Positions 45,192-55,145 of a DNA stretch of 64,000 nucleotides are shown in pieces. Made by a program: the position numbers and the translations under genes. The stretch is from an uncultured Alphaproteobacteria bacterium (GTDB taxonomy: Bacteria > Pseudomonadota > Alphaproteobacteria > UBA7985). The notes under the pieces are model-generated. The model saw only the letters and a list, made by a program, of their open reading frames with translations, was not told the DNA's origin and searched no databases. How positions within the stretch are numbered: position 1 is the stretch's first letter; each line of letters starts with the position of its first letter. The stretch covers positions 1 to 64,000 of the forward strand of contig CAJQLX010000036.1 in assembly GCA_905479265.1 (NCBI GenBank), written 5' to 3'.

Positions 45192-46769
45192 ATGAGCATG
45201 CAGAAAACTGACGACAACCGGGTCAAAATTTTTGACACCACACTCCGGGATGGCGAGCAGTCACCCGGCTTTTCCATGAACCACGACGAAAAGCTGCGGA
45301 TGGCGGGAATGCTGGAGGAGCTGGGCGTTGATATCATCGAAGCGGGCTTCCCGATCGCGTCACAGGGTGACTTTGAATCCGTGCGAGCGATTGCGAAACA
45401 AGCGTCAAAAGACGTGGTGATCGCCGGCCTCTGCCGCGCTTCGACCAAGGATATTGACCGGGCATGGGAAGCGCTGCAGTACGCGCCAAACGCCCGCATT
45501 CACACCTTCATCTCCACCTCTCCGGTGCATATGAAATACAAACTGCGGATGGAGCCCGAAGCGGTTTTGGAGGCGATCCACAATTCCGTATCCCACGCTG
45601 CGACCATGACCAGCGATGTTGAATGGTCACCCGAAGACGGGACACGGACCGAGCCGGATTTCCTCGTCAAATCGATCACGACCGCGGTAAAGGCCGGCGC
45701 AACGACCATCAACGTACCGGACACCGTTGGCTATTTGGTTGCCGATGAATATGCCGAGTTGATCACCATGTTGCTCAACGCCGTACCGGGCTTGGACAAA
45801 TGCACGATCTCCACGCACTGCCATAACGACCTTGGGGTCGCTGTTGCGAACTCGTTGGGCGGTGTTGCTTCGGGTGCGCGGCAGATTGAGTGTACCATCA
45901 ACGGCATCGGTGAGCGTGCAGGTAATGCGTCGCTGGAAGAGGTTGCAATGGCCTTGCAAGTGCGCAGTGACCGCCTGCCGTACTGGACCAATATCGACAG
46001 CACCAAACTGCTGCGGGCCTCGCAGATGTTGCAGTCGATTACCGGATTCTCGGTCCAGCCGAACAAAGCCATCGTCGGCGCGAACGCCTTTGCGCATGAA
46101 TCGGGTATCCATCAGGACGGCATGCTGAAGAATGCCCAAACCTATGAAATCATGACGCCGGAGAGCGTGGGTTGGACCAAAACCAATTTGGTGCTGGGCA
46201 AGCACTCTGGCCGCGCAGCTTTCCGTGACAAGCTTGTGCAGCTGGGCTTCGAAGACATTGGTGAGAATGCCTTCCAAGATGCGTTTGTGCGCTTCAAGGA
46301 TCTCGCCGATCACAAAAAAGAAGTGGCCGACGAGGACATTGTCGCCTTGGTTGACGACAGCGCCAGTGATCAAGAGGCCTCCTTTGTGCTCGACGATCTG
46401 AAAATCCACTCCATTGTGCACGGCGTGGCGCGGGTGGATGTGACGGTCAGTGTCGAAGGGACGGCGCAGACGGTGACGACTGAGGGCAACGGTGCGGTTG
46501 ATGCGATCTTTAAGGGCATCAAGGATGCGACAGGCTTAGACGATCAGAAGCTGGATTTGTACCAAGTACACGCCGTAACGGGCGGCACGGATGCACAGGC
46601 AAAGGTAACAGTGCGCTTGAGCCAAGATGGTCGCACGGTGTCAGGGACGGGCGCGGACTACGATACCCTGTTCGCGTCCGCGCGGGCTTACATTCACGCC
46701 CTGAACAAGCTGCAGGTTTCTGAGAAGCGGGTTCATGCCCATCGGGGCGGGGACGGTGACGGGGCTTAG
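45192..46769 (+). CDS. leuA: 2-isopropylmalate synthase LeuA
   Basis: 525 aa from ATG 45192 (AGGA nine nt upstream); an ATG at 45168 also reads in frame but lacks spacing. It condenses acetyl-CoA and 2-oxoisovalerate, the first committed step to leucine. The active-site start is FDTTLRDGEQSPGFSM, later STHCHNDLGVAVANSL and GIGERAGNASLEEVAMAL. The C-terminal LeuA dimerisation/regulatory domain (about 400-525) is the leucine allosteric site. It is downstream of ilvBNC but likely a separate transcript because a terminator lies between. Confidence 0.96.
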   Translation: MSMQKTDDNRVKIFDTTLRDGEQSPGFSMNHDEKLRMAGMLEELGVDIIEAGFPIASQGDFESVRAIAKQASKDVVIAGLCRASTKDIDRAWEALQYAPNARIHTFISTSPVHMKYKLRMEPEAVLEAIHNSVSHAATMTSDVEWSPEDGTRTEPDFLVKSITTAVKAGATTINVPDTVGYLVADEYAELITMLLNAVPGLDKCTISTHCHNDLGVAVANSLGGVASGARQIECTINGIGERAGNASLEEVAMALQVRSDRLPYWTNIDSTKLLRASQMLQSITGFSVQPNKAIVGANAFAHESGIHQDGMLKNAQTYEIMTPESVGWTKTNLVLGKHSGRAAFRDKLVQLGFEDIGENAFQDAFVRFKDLADHKKEVADEDIVALVDDSASDQEASFVLDDLKIHSIVHGVARVDVTVSVEGTAQTVTTEGNGAVDAIFKGIKDATGLDDQKLDLYQVHAVTGGTDAQAKVTVRLSQDGRTVSGTGADYDTLFASARAYIHALNKLQVSEKRVHAHRGGDGDGA

Positions 46770-46806
46770 GGCCGCACAGCGAACGCCCGAGACGAGACGA
46801 GATGGC

Positions 46807-46841
46807 AAAGGGCTCCTGCGCAGGCAGTGAGCCCTTTTTTT
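46807..46841 (+). terminator. Intrinsic terminator after leuA
   Basis: AAAGGGCTC and GAGCCCTTT arms around a 13-nt loop, followed by a run of T. Confidence 0.88.
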
Positions 46842-47030
46842 CGGCTGGCGCAGGTTAATTCGCCTGGTCCTTTGATTGCGCAAAAAGTGCGCTAATTCAC
46901 CCTTCAGCGGTGTCTTGCAATTCAGCGTCTCGCTCACTGATAAGGTTAAATCTCATTTTGAGTTTTTACTCCGCTCAATAAGGTTCTAAGAACCCACGAA
47001 ACATTAGAAATCAGATTCGGAGCGCACGCC

Positions 47031-47342
47031 ATGCCATCCATCATTGTAGTAGACCGCGACGGCAGCGAACAGACCATCGAAGCAAAGGCTGGTCACAAGG
47101 TCATGGAAGTCATCCGTGATGCCGGTATGAACATCGAAGCGGCCTGTGGCGGCTGCTGCGCCTGTGCCACGTGTCACGTTTACGTGGATGGCGAATGGTT
47201 CGGAAAGCTGGTTGCGGCGGACGAGGAAGAAACCGACATGCTGGATCTGGCCATGGACGTAAAGGACAACAGCCGGCTTTCTTGCCAGTTGGAAATGTCT
47301 GACGCGTTGGATGGCCTGCGCGTCGAACTCGCGCCAGCGTAA
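47031..47342 (+). CDS. 2Fe-2S ferredoxin, adrenodoxin type
   Basis: A 103-aa small electron carrier. The cluster motif is ACGGCCACATCH with three of the four ligand cysteines and a fourth in LSCQL near residue 84. The acidic stretch AADEEETDMLDLA is the partner-docking helix of the adrenodoxin/Fdx2 family. No hsc/isc genes are near, so its redox partner (a cytochrome P450, an Fe-S assembly step or another enzyme) is unknown. A 13-bp palindrome (46982-46994, GGTTCTAAGAACC) sits upstream and could be an operator. Confidence 0.9.
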   Translation: MPSIIVVDRDGSEQTIEAKAGHKVMEVIRDAGMNIEAACGGCCACATCHVYVDGEWFGKLVAADEEETDMLDLAMDVKDNSRLSCQLEMSDALDGLRVELAPA

Positions 47343-47382
47343 ATTACCCTATTGATGATCTGTTGCTTGCTAAGGAGCCAAC

Positions 47383-48966
47383 ATGAGCCAGAACTGGTGG
47401 GATAGTGCGGTTATCTACCAAATTTATCCCCGCTCTTTTCGCGACAGTAACGGTGATGGAATCGGCGATCTTCAGGGAATTACGGAAAAGCTAGAGACCG
47501 TCGCGGATTTGGGCGTCGATTGCGTCTGGCTCTCGCCGTTTTTTAAATCGCCCTTTAAAGACTTTGGGTACGACGTTTCGGACTATCGCGCTGTCGATCC
47601 CGTTTTTGGAACCGACAGGGATTTTGATGTCCTGTTGAACAAGGCCCATGGCCTCGGGCTGAAGGTGATCCTCGATCAAGTTCTCTGTCATTGTTCAGAA
47701 GAACACCGTTGGTTCGAGGAATCACGGCAGGATCGAACAAACCCCAAGGCAGACTGGTACGTTTGGCAAAATCCAAAGCCTGACGGCACCGAGCCGAACA
47801 ACTGGCTTTCGTTTTTTGGTGGTCGTGCGTGGACATGGGACGCACGGCGTCGGCAGTACTACTTTCACAACTTCCTCACGTCCCAGCCCAACCTGAATCA
47901 CCGTAACCCCGAGGTGCGGGCGGCGGTTTTGGCGGACTGCAAATATTGGTTGGACAAGGGCGTGGATGGGTTCCGGCTGGACGCCATTCATACGATGGCC
48001 TTTGACCCAGATTTCCTCGACAACGATCCGCGCGCGGATATCGAAAACGGCGGCGATGACTCACGGGTTTCTCAGCCCTTTGGCATGCAAGACATCCAAT
48101 CCCGCCAGATCGATCAGCCTTGGGGTAAGCAGTTTCTCGCAGAGCTTCGGGCGCTGGCAGACAGCTACGATGAACCGCGCTTTTTGATGGGCGAGTTGGG
48201 CGGCGATAACGGCGCTGAAATGATCAACCGCTACACCCAGCCCGGCTTGCTCCATGCCTGCTACAACTTTGATTTGCTGGCGTGGGATGGACAGACCGCC
48301 GAGGAGCTTGAAGGCGTTTTGCGGCGTGTTACGGACAAGCTAGAGGGCCATCAGATAACCTTTGCGACCTCCAATCACGATGTTCCGCGCATCGCATCCC
48401 GGCAGGTGAAACGTTTGGGGCTCGCGCCCGAGGACACAGACCGGGTCGCCATGATGATGGTTGAGCTGGAATTGGCGCTGCATGGTTCCGTGTGCCTGTA
48501 CATGGGCGAAGAATTGGGGTTGGAAGACGCCGACCGCTTGGCCTTGGAGGATCTGCAGGATCCGTGGGGCATTGAGTTTTGGCCGACCTTTATGGGGCGC
48601 GATACCTGCCGCACACCGATCCCTTGGGAAGCCGCTGCCAAGCACGCTGGCTTCACCACCGCCGATAAGCCCTGGTTGCCCGTGGATGAAAGACACTTAC
48701 CGCGCAGCATGGATCAGCAATTGGCGGACCCGAACAGCTTTCGCGCGCAGGTCAAATCGGTGATTGCGCGCCGCAAATCGGGTGAGATCCTGACCGGTGG
48801 AACCTTGGACGTTCTTGATAGCCCCGAGAACATGCTGGTGTTGCAGCGGGCATCCGGAAACAAGAATCAGCGCGTAATGTTCAACTTCGGCACGAAAGAT
48901 GCATTGTTTGAGGGAGAGAAGGTCGAAGCTTTGTCTTCGGTCTTCGGTCAACCAATGCCTGGTTAA
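47383..48966 (+). CDS. GH13 alpha-glucosidase family protein
   Basis: A 527-aa (beta/alpha)8 glycoside hydrolase of GH13, oligo-1,6-glucosidase/alpha-glucosidase type. Start: WWDSAVIYQIYPRSFRDSNGDGIGDL, the standard opening. Catalytic residues are nucleophile Asp200 (GVDGFRLD), acid Glu271 (FLMGELGG) and Asp333 (TSNHDVPR). Region I is DQVLCH instead of the usual DxxxNH. No signal peptide, so it is cytoplasmic and should act on imported short sugars. It begins 40 nt after the ferredoxin, and the LysR gene follows after 44 nt. Confidence 0.9.
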   Translation: MSQNWWDSAVIYQIYPRSFRDSNGDGIGDLQGITEKLETVADLGVDCVWLSPFFKSPFKDFGYDVSDYRAVDPVFGTDRDFDVLLNKAHGLGLKVILDQVLCHCSEEHRWFEESRQDRTNPKADWYVWQNPKPDGTEPNNWLSFFGGRAWTWDARRRQYYFHNFLTSQPNLNHRNPEVRAAVLADCKYWLDKGVDGFRLDAIHTMAFDPDFLDNDPRADIENGGDDSRVSQPFGMQDIQSRQIDQPWGKQFLAELRALADSYDEPRFLMGELGGDNGAEMINRYTQPGLLHACYNFDLLAWDGQTAEELEGVLRRVTDKLEGHQITFATSNHDVPRIASRQVKRLGLAPEDTDRVAMMMVELELALHGSVCLYMGEELGLEDADRLALEDLQDPWGIEFWPTFMGRDTCRTPIPWEAAAKHAGFTTADKPWLPVDERHLPRSMDQQLADPNSFRAQVKSVIARRKSGEILTGGTLDVLDSPENMLVLQRASGNKNQRVMFNFGTKDALFEGEKVEALSSVFGQPMPG

Positions 48967-49010
48967 AGCCCGTCCCGCGGTGGCTCAGGCAAAGCGGAGA
49001 GATGCATTCT

Positions 49011-50072
49011 ATGAGGCAGTCGCGTTCTTCTTTGTCTGAGGGATTTATCAAGACGGGTGCGGACCAAAAAATCAGCCCCGATGTTTGGGAAGATCTGCGG
49101 GTTCTTTTGGCCTTCGCCCGTGCGGGGACCATTGCCAAGTGCGCAGAATTGCTTGGCGTCACCCAGCCCACGGTGATCCGAAAACTGGCCGCGCTCGAAG
49201 CCGAAATGGACCGCCGCCTGCTGGTACGCAGCACGCGTGGCTCTTCGTTGACCCAAGAGGGCGAAAAGCTGGTGGCATTGGCGGATCAAATCGATCGGCA
49301 GGTTGCCACGGCTTTAAACGCGACGTCGATCGATCATGCGGAGGTCGTGGGCAACGTTCGCGTATCGTGCACCGACGGTTTGCTCAGCTATTGGCTCGCG
49401 CCACGGGTAGAGGAATTCAAGACCGAATATCCATCTGTTTCCCTTGAGCTGTATTCAACCAACGAACCGCCCCAGTTGGAGCGTCGCGAAGTTGACGTGG
49501 TGTGCTCGTTTCTGGACTTTCAGAGCGCCAATATTTTGTCTCGTCGCGTTGGTTTCGTGCACTTGGTTCCCTTCGTGTCGAAGTCGTTTGTGCAGCAGTA
49601 TGGCATGCCGCCCGAAGGGAAGGATTGGAGCGAATACCCGATTGTGGACCACGTCGCCTATCGCGACATGGTGGCTGGATTTGCGGATTGGATGAAGCTG
49701 ACGGCGAATTCGCAGATGAAATACGTGAGCAACAACTCCACCACCTATTATCATCTGGTTCGGTCGGGATTGGGCATTGGCTTTCTGGGGAATTATGCCG
49801 CGCTGGATCCCGAGTTGCTGCCGATACCCGGCCACCCCGCACACACCATGACCCCCCTGTATGTCGGTGCCTTGCGGGTATTACACGACGACCCGTCCGT
49901 CAGTGCGGTTGTTGATTGGGTGCACCAGACATTCGACCGTGCGGGTGACCCGTGGTTCCGTAAGGACTTGATCCAGCCTGATTCTATGGATCTTCAGAAG
50001 AGTGCAGAAACCCGGCAGAAACTGGAAAGTTTGCTCGTCGGGCAGGTGATGCCCCAAAAGCGCCCCGCTTGA
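49011..50072 (+). CDS. LysR family transcriptional regulator
   Basis: About 353 aa. ATG 49011 with GGAGAG nine nt upstream is preferred over ATG 49002. The N-terminal winged HTH is LRVLLAFARAGTIAKCAELLGVTQPTVIRKLAALE (about 26-60), followed by the effector domain with a LysR-substrate fold (VRVSCTDGLLSYWLAP). It lies between the glucosidase and the serC operon on the same strand and could regulate either. The effector is unknown. Confidence 0.85.
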   Translation: MRQSRSSLSEGFIKTGADQKISPDVWEDLRVLLAFARAGTIAKCAELLGVTQPTVIRKLAALEAEMDRRLLVRSTRGSSLTQEGEKLVALADQIDRQVATALNATSIDHAEVVGNVRVSCTDGLLSYWLAPRVEEFKTEYPSVSLELYSTNEPPQLERREVDVVCSFLDFQSANILSRRVGFVHLVPFVSKSFVQQYGMPPEGKDWSEYPIVDHVAYRDMVAGFADWMKLTANSQMKYVSNNSTTYYHLVRSGLGIGFLGNYAALDPELLPIPGHPAHTMTPLYVGALRVLHDDPSVSAVVDWVHQTFDRAGDPWFRKDLIQPDSMDLQKSAETRQKLESLLVGQVMPQKRPA

Positions 50073-50089
50073 GGGGTTGATTTATTCGT

Positions 50090-50152
50090 CGATTTTGGGC
50101 CTTCTGTCATGGCTTGGCGGAGCAAACCGCCACCAGACTAGAGGTTTGAACT
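50090..50152 (+). promoter_or_regulatory. Possible serC leader element
   Basis: A hairpin TGGCGG-agcaaa-CCGCCA (50115-50132) lies just before the serC Shine-Dalgarno AGAGG (50140-50144) and ATG (50153). A short frame (50109-50141, ten codons) also spans it, ending inside the Shine-Dalgarno. Alphaproteobacterial serC genes are known to carry a structured leader RNA called the serC motif; I match it by position only, not by covariance. Confidence 0.35.
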
Positions 50153-51412
50153 ATGACGACGCACCACGTGCGTTCGCTTGCAGCACCTGTGTGTGCGCCA
50201 GCGGATGTACTGAGCGGCGCAGCAAATGCGCCCGTGGCTAAGCCCACGACAAAACCCCAAGATCCGAATTTTTCTTCCGGTCCCTGCACCAAGTTTCCCG
50301 GCTGGTCTGTCGACAAGCTCGTGGACGCTGCCGTTGGGCGCTCGCACCGGGCCAAAGAGCCAAAAGCAAAGCTGAAAGCCGTCATCGACCGCTCGAAAGC
50401 CATGCTGGGCCTGCCAGACGACTGGATGCTTGGCATTGTTCCGGGTTCTGATACGGGCGCGGTAGAAATGGCCATGTGGTCCATGCTCGGCGCGCGGCCC
50501 GTGACGATTTTGGAATGGGAAAGCTTTTCCAAAGATTGGGCAACCGATGCGATCAAGCAGCTAAAACTCAGCGACGCGCAGGTGGTAAAAGCCGGGTACG
50601 GCGCGCTGCCTGACCTTGCTGCTGTTGACCCATCCCATGACATCGTTTTTCCGTTTAACGGGACCACGTCCGGCGTTCGCGTGCCGAACATGGACTGGGT
50701 TGCTGACGACCGCGAAGGCCTTGTGATTTGCGATGCGACGTCGGCGGCGTTCGCGATGGACATGGATTTTAGCAAGTTGGACGTGGTGACGTGGTCTTGG
50801 CAGAAAGTGCTTGGTTCTGAAGCCGCGCACGGCATGCTGGCCCTCTCTCCCCGCGCGGTTGCTCGCTTGGAAAGCTACGCCCCTGATCGCGCGCTGCCCA
50901 AGCTGTTCCGGATGACCAAAGCCGGCAAGATCAACGCGGGCATCTTTGAAGGCGCGACGATCAATACGCCTTCGATGCTGGCTGTCGAAGATGTGCTGGC
51001 GGCTTTGGATTGGGCGGACAGCATTGGCGGTGGATCGGCCCTGATCGCCCGCGCGGATGCCAACTTCGCAGCATTGGACGCGTGGGTTCAGAAAACCGAT
51101 TGGATTGACTGGCTCGCCACTGATCCGGCCACGCGGTCGAGCACGTCCATGTGCCTGAAAATCACGGATCCGGCGTTCCAGCAATTGCCAGCAGACGAGC
51201 AAGCCGCCTTTTGCAAGGCCTTGGTCAAGCGGATCGAAACCGAAGACGCGGGCTATGACTTCAACGGCTATCGCGACGCACCCGCTGGTTTGCGCATCTG
51301 GGGCGGTTCAACCGTCGAGGCGAGCAACATCGAAGCGCTCATCCCGTGGTTGGAATGGGCTTTTGCAACACAATACACCGAAACTTTTGCATCTAAGGAA
51401 AACGCAGCATGA
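50153..51412 (+). CDS. serC: Phosphoserine aminotransferase SerC
   Basis: A 419-aa fold-type I PLP enzyme that transaminates 3-phosphohydroxypyruvate to phosphoserine. PLP lysine is in [10 protein letters not shown], and [13 protein letters not shown] is the substrate-phosphate loop. The first 35 residues ([18 protein letters not shown]) are an extra N-terminal arm beyond the usual start at about NFSSGP. The stop overlaps the serA start (ATGA), so serC-serA-serB is one operon. Confidence 0.95.
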   Translation: MTTHHVRSLAAPVCAPADVLSGAANAPVAKPTTKPQDPNFSSGPCTKFPGWSVDKLVDAAVGRSHRAKEPKAKLKAVIDRSKAMLGLPDDWMLGIVPGSDTGAVEMAMWSMLGARPVTILEWESFSKDWATDAIKQLKLSDAQVVKAGYGALPDLAAVDPSHDIVFPFNGTTSGVRVPNMDWVADDREGLVICDATSAAFAMDMDFSKLDVVTWSWQKVLGSEAAHGMLALSPRAVARLESYAPDRALPKLFRMTKAGKINAGIFEGATINTPSMLAVEDVLAALDWADSIGGGSALIARADANFAALDAWVQKTDWIDWLATDPATRSSTSMCLKITDPAFQQLPADEQAAFCKALVKRIETEDAGYDFNGYRDAPAGLRIWGGSTVEASNIEALIPWLEWAFATQYTETFASKENAA

Positions 51413-53010
51413 GCGCGAAACCCAAAATTCTGATTTCCGATTCCCTGTCTACACAGGCTGTTCAAACCTTTGAAGACATGGGGTGCGATGTCACTGTATC
51501 GGGCAAACTGACGCCTGAAGAGCTGTTGCACATCATCCCGGAGTACGACGGCTTGGCCGTGCGCTCGGCGACCAAAGTCACGCCCGAGTTGCTGGAAAAA
51601 GCAACCAAGCTGAAGGTTGTGGGCCGGGCTGGGATTGGGGTCGATAACATCGACGTCAACGCCTGTACCCGCAATGGTGTGGTTGTGATGAACACGCCGT
51701 TCGGCAATGCCATTACCACCGCTGAACATGCCATCGCGATGATGTTCGCACTCGCGCGGCATATCCCGCAAGCCAATGCGTCCACGCATCAAGGGCTTTG
51801 GGAGAAGTCAAAGTTCATGGGGACTGAGCTGACGGGCAAGACGCTTGGTTTGGTCGGCGCGGGGAACATTGGTTCGATCGTTGCATCCAAAGCCATTGGC
51901 ATCGGCCTGAAAGTTATCGCCTTTGACCCCTTCCTTTCCGACGAGCGCGCCAAAGACTTGGGCGTGACCAAGGTTGAGTTGGATGATTTGCTGGCGAAAG
52001 CCGACATCATCACGCTGCACGTGCCAAAGACAGCGCAGACGGAAAACATGATCAACGCCGACGCTTTCAATAAAATGAAGAAAGGCGTGATGCTGGTCAA
52101 TTGCGCGCGCGGTGGTTTGGTTGATGAAACGGCGCTGTTGGGGGCGTTGGAAAGCGGTCACGTGCGCGGCGCAGCGCTGGACGTTTTTGCCGTTGAGCCG
52201 GCGAAAGAAAACGCGCTCTTCGGTCACCCAAGCGTCATATGCACCCCGCACCTTGGGGCTTCGACCCAAGAAGCGCAGGAAAAGGTCGCTGTGCAGGTTG
52301 CTGAACAAATGGCCAATTACGTCGTTGATGGCGCGGTGCAAAACGCGCTCAATACGCCGTCACTGACCGCAGAAGACGCGCGCAAGCTGGGTCCATGGAT
52401 CGATCTGGCCAAGCAGCTTGGATCGATGATTGGTCAGCTGACAGACGAGGAAATCGTCGACATGCAGATCGAATACTGCGGCGATGCTGCGGGCCTCAAG
52501 CACGAACCGATCACGAACGCAGCGCTCGCGGCCATGCTCGGCACCAAGTTTGCGTCTGTGAACCTGGTCAACGTGCGGGATATGGCGAACCAGCGCGGGA
52601 TTAACATCAAGGAAACCCGCACCGACAGCGCCGGGGATTACCAAGCGGTCATCCGCATTTTGGTGACAACGCCAGCCTTTAGCCGCTCGATTGCTGGAAC
52701 CATGATGGCGGGTCGTCCTCGGATTACCGAAATCAAAGGCATCCAGCTTGAAAGCACTTTGGGTCGTTATATGCTGTACATCACCAACAAGGACCAGCCG
52801 GGTCTGATTGGTGCCGTAGGATCCCGGATGGCGGAAAGCGGGATTAACATCGCAAACTTCCACCTTGGCCGCTTGGCCCAAGGCGGAGACGCCATTGCCT
52901 TTTTGGAAATCGACAGTGCGGTGAGTGATGAAGACCTGAATATCCTGCAGTCCTTGCCACAAATCGACCGCTGTACTTTCCTTGAATTTCCAGAAATGAG
53001 TGAAGCTTAA
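51409..53010 (+). CDS. serA: D-3-phosphoglycerate dehydrogenase SerA
   Basis: A 533-aa long form of SerA. The NAD+ domain has [20 protein letters not shown] and the catalytic His lies in TPHLGAST. It also has the intervening (ASB) domain and a C-terminal ACT domain ([22 protein letters not shown]). It oxidises 3-phosphoglycerate, the first step to serine; the ACT domain is the usual site for serine feedback. Overlaps serC by 4 nt and is followed by serB after 2 nt. Confidence 0.96.
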   Translation: MSAKPKILISDSLSTQAVQTFEDMGCDVTVSGKLTPEELLHIIPEYDGLAVRSATKVTPELLEKATKLKVVGRAGIGVDNIDVNACTRNGVVVMNTPFGNAITTAEHAIAMMFALARHIPQANASTHQGLWEKSKFMGTELTGKTLGLVGAGNIGSIVASKAIGIGLKVIAFDPFLSDERAKDLGVTKVELDDLLAKADIITLHVPKTAQTENMINADAFNKMKKGVMLVNCARGGLVDETALLGALESGHVRGAALDVFAVEPAKENALFGHPSVICTPHLGASTQEAQEKVAVQVAEQMANYVVDGAVQNALNTPSLTAEDARKLGPWIDLAKQLGSMIGQLTDEEIVDMQIEYCGDAAGLKHEPITNAALAAMLGTKFASVNLVNVRDMANQRGINIKETRTDSAGDYQAVIRILVTTPAFSRSIAGTMMAGRPRITEIKGIQLESTLGRYMLYITNKDQPGLIGAVGSRMAESGINIANFHLGRLAQGGDAIAFLEIDSAVSDEDLNILQSLPQIDRCTFLEFPEMSEA

Positions 53011-53012
53011 AT

Positions 53013-53651
53013 ATGCCAAAGTACCAACTTCTCGTCTCTGACATGGATTCCACCGTTGCCGCGGGGGAAACCATTGTAGATATGGCGGATGCGCTGGGGA
53101 TAGGGCCAAAGATTGCCGAAATCACCGAGCGTTCCATGCGGGGGGAGTTGGACTTCCGGCAAGCGCTTGAAGAGCGGGTGATGATGCTGCGTGGGTTGGA
53201 ACTTTCCACCATTCAGCACATCGCCAAAGAAGTCGGCTTGTCCGATGGTGCGCACGAATTGCTTCGGGCGTGCCGGACGGCGGGGCTGCGGACGGTGCTG
53301 GTCAGCGGCGGGTTCGATTTGATCGCTGATGTCGTTGGGGCGGGGCTCGGGTTCGACCGGGTCGTGTCCAACCGGCTGGAGCTGGAAGGCGAGGCTCTAT
53401 CGGGCAAAGTGGTTGATCCGATTGTGACGGCTGAAACCAAGGAATCCGTGTTGCTGGCGGAGTGTCAGGGTCTGCGCATCGAGCCTGCGCGTGCCATCGC
53501 CTTGGGTGACGGGGCCAACGATATCGCGATGATCCGAGCCGCAGGGCTCGGCGTTGCTTATCGGGGAAAACCGATCACGCAAGAAGCGGCGGATTTGGCC
53601 ATCGATCACCTCAGGGATTTGATCCCCTATCTTTCCCAAGAGGACGGATGA
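53013..53651 (+). CDS. serB: Phosphoserine phosphatase SerB
   Basis: A 212-aa HAD phosphatase that finishes serine synthesis. Asp10 and Asp12 are the nucleophile and acid (VSDMDSTV), VLVSGGFDL is motif II, and LGDGANDIAMIRAAGLGVAYRGKP is motif III/IV. The short form lacks the N-terminal ACT domain seen in many SerB proteins. A strong terminator follows, so it ends the operon. Confidence 0.93.
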   Translation: MPKYQLLVSDMDSTVAAGETIVDMADALGIGPKIAEITERSMRGELDFRQALEERVMMLRGLELSTIQHIAKEVGLSDGAHELLRACRTAGLRTVLVSGGFDLIADVVGAGLGFDRVVSNRLELEGEALSGKVVDPIVTAETKESVLLAECQGLRIEPARAIALGDGANDIAMIRAAGLGVAYRGKPITQEAADLAIDHLRDLIPYLSQEDG

Positions 53652-53653
53652 TT

Positions 53654-53683
53654 AAAAAAGCGGGGCTTCGGTTCCGCTTTTTT
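53654..53683 (+). terminator. Intrinsic terminator after serB
   Basis: AAAAAAGCGG and CCGCTTTTTT form the stem with a TTCG tetraloop region, a very stable hairpin. The flanking A and T tracts suit either direction. Confidence 0.9.
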
Positions 53684-53765
53684 GTTTTCCAGTGTGTCGC
53701 AAGGGCCGAGTTTGGCTTTGCGTCCGGGTCGGTTCGTGGTCATATCGGCGCGGGAGGATTTAGTG

Positions 53766-55142
53766 ATGACACAACCTGCTTTGCTCGACGCGCTGCGGAC
53801 TCGTTTTGGAGACCGTTTTTCGACGGCGGTGGCCATTTTGGAACGCCACGGAAAGGACGAAGCGCACCACGCCGGGGTGCCGCCGGATGGGGTTGTTTTC
53901 GTGCAAACGACCGAAGAGGTCGTGGAGGTCGTTAACCTGTGCGCGACCCATGACGCACCCATCATTCCCTTTGGCACCGGAACCTCGCTGGAAGGCCATA
54001 TCAACGCGATCCGTGGCGGCATCTCAGTTGATTTGAGCATGATGACGGCTGTTCTCGAAGTGAACGAAGCGGATTTGGACTGTCGGGTACAAGCTGGCGT
54101 CACGCGCAAGGCGCTGAACGAAGATCTTCGAGCGACGGGGTTGATGTTCCCCATCGATCCCGGCGCCGATGCCTCCCTGGGCGGGATGACAGCGACGCGG
54201 GCGTCAGGCACCAACGCCGTGCGCTATGGAACCATGAAAGACAACGTGCTGGGCCTGACGGCGGTGCTGGCCAACGGTGAGGTTGTTCGCACCGGTGGAC
54301 GCGCGCCCAAGTCGTCAGCGGGCTATGATCTCACCCGGCTGTTGGTGGGGTCCGAGGGGACATTGGCGATCATCACTGAAATCCAGCTCAAGCTCTACGG
54401 CCAACCTGAAGCCGTTTCGGCTGCGGTTTGCGCCTTTCCGGATATTGATGCGGCGGCAAACACGGCGATCATGGTGAAGCAGATGGGCATTCCGGTGGCT
54501 CGGATGGAGCTGGTGGACGGGGATTCCATTCGTGCGGTCAATCAGGCCGATGGTCTTGAGATGCAGGAAAAGCCCCACATCTTCTTCGAATTTCACGGCA
54601 CCGATGATTGGGTCAAAGAGCAAGCCGAACTGACGCAAGCGATTGCGATAGACTTGGGCGGCGAGGACTTCAGTTGGTCCACCAAGCCCGAAGAGCGGAC
54701 ACGCCTGTGGAACGCCCGCCACAACATGTTCTATTCCGTCCAGCGGATGCGCCCCGGCGCGTCTGCGTGGCCAACGGATGTTTGCGTGCCGATTTCTCGG
54801 TTGGCGGAGTGCATCAACGCGACGGTTGCGGATCTGGAGCAAACGGATGTGCTTGCGCCGATTGTGGGGCACGTGGGTGACGGCAACTTTCACCTCGCCT
54901 TTCTGTTCGATAAGGACGATGAGCGCGAGCTAGAGCAGGTGAACTGGGTCAACTCGCGCATGATCGACCGTGCGCTTGAGATGGGCGGCACCTGCACGGG
55001 CGAGCACGGCGTTGGTCATGGGAAAATGAAGTATCTTGAGCGCGAACATGGCGCCGAAGCGGTGGCCATGATGGTGGCCATCAAGCGTGCTTTGGACCCG
55101 CAGAACATCATGAATCCGGGAAAAGTGCTGCCGATGAACTAA
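53766..55142 (+). CDS. FAD-linked D-lactate/2-hydroxyacid dehydrogenase
   Basis: 458 aa from ATG 53766 with GGAGG eight nt upstream. FAD_binding_4 domain (FVQTTEEVVEVVNLCA, IPFGTGTSLEGHINA, DPGADASLGGMTATRASGTN) and FAD-oxidase_C domain (IVGHVGDGNFHLAFL). It matches D-lactate dehydrogenase (cytochrome) and GlcD-type proteins, and oxidises a 2-hydroxyacid with an electron acceptor in the respiratory chain. Some members accept D-2-hydroxyglutarate, a by-product of SerA in some bacteria, but the link here is only by neighbourhood. It converges with the AEC gene after a 3-nt gap. Confidence 0.85.
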   Translation: MTQPALLDALRTRFGDRFSTAVAILERHGKDEAHHAGVPPDGVVFVQTTEEVVEVVNLCATHDAPIIPFGTGTSLEGHINAIRGGISVDLSMMTAVLEVNEADLDCRVQAGVTRKALNEDLRATGLMFPIDPGADASLGGMTATRASGTNAVRYGTMKDNVLGLTAVLANGEVVRTGGRAPKSSAGYDLTRLLVGSEGTLAIITEIQLKLYGQPEAVSAAVCAFPDIDAAANTAIMVKQMGIPVARMELVDGDSIRAVNQADGLEMQEKPHIFFEFHGTDDWVKEQAELTQAIAIDLGGEDFSWSTKPEERTRLWNARHNMFYSVQRMRPGASAWPTDVCVPISRLAECINATVADLEQTDVLAPIVGHVGDGNFHLAFLFDKDDERELEQVNWVNSRMIDRALEMGGTCTGEHGVGHGKMKYLEREHGAEAVAMMVAIKRALDPQNIMNPGKVLPMN

Positions 55143-55145
55143 CCC

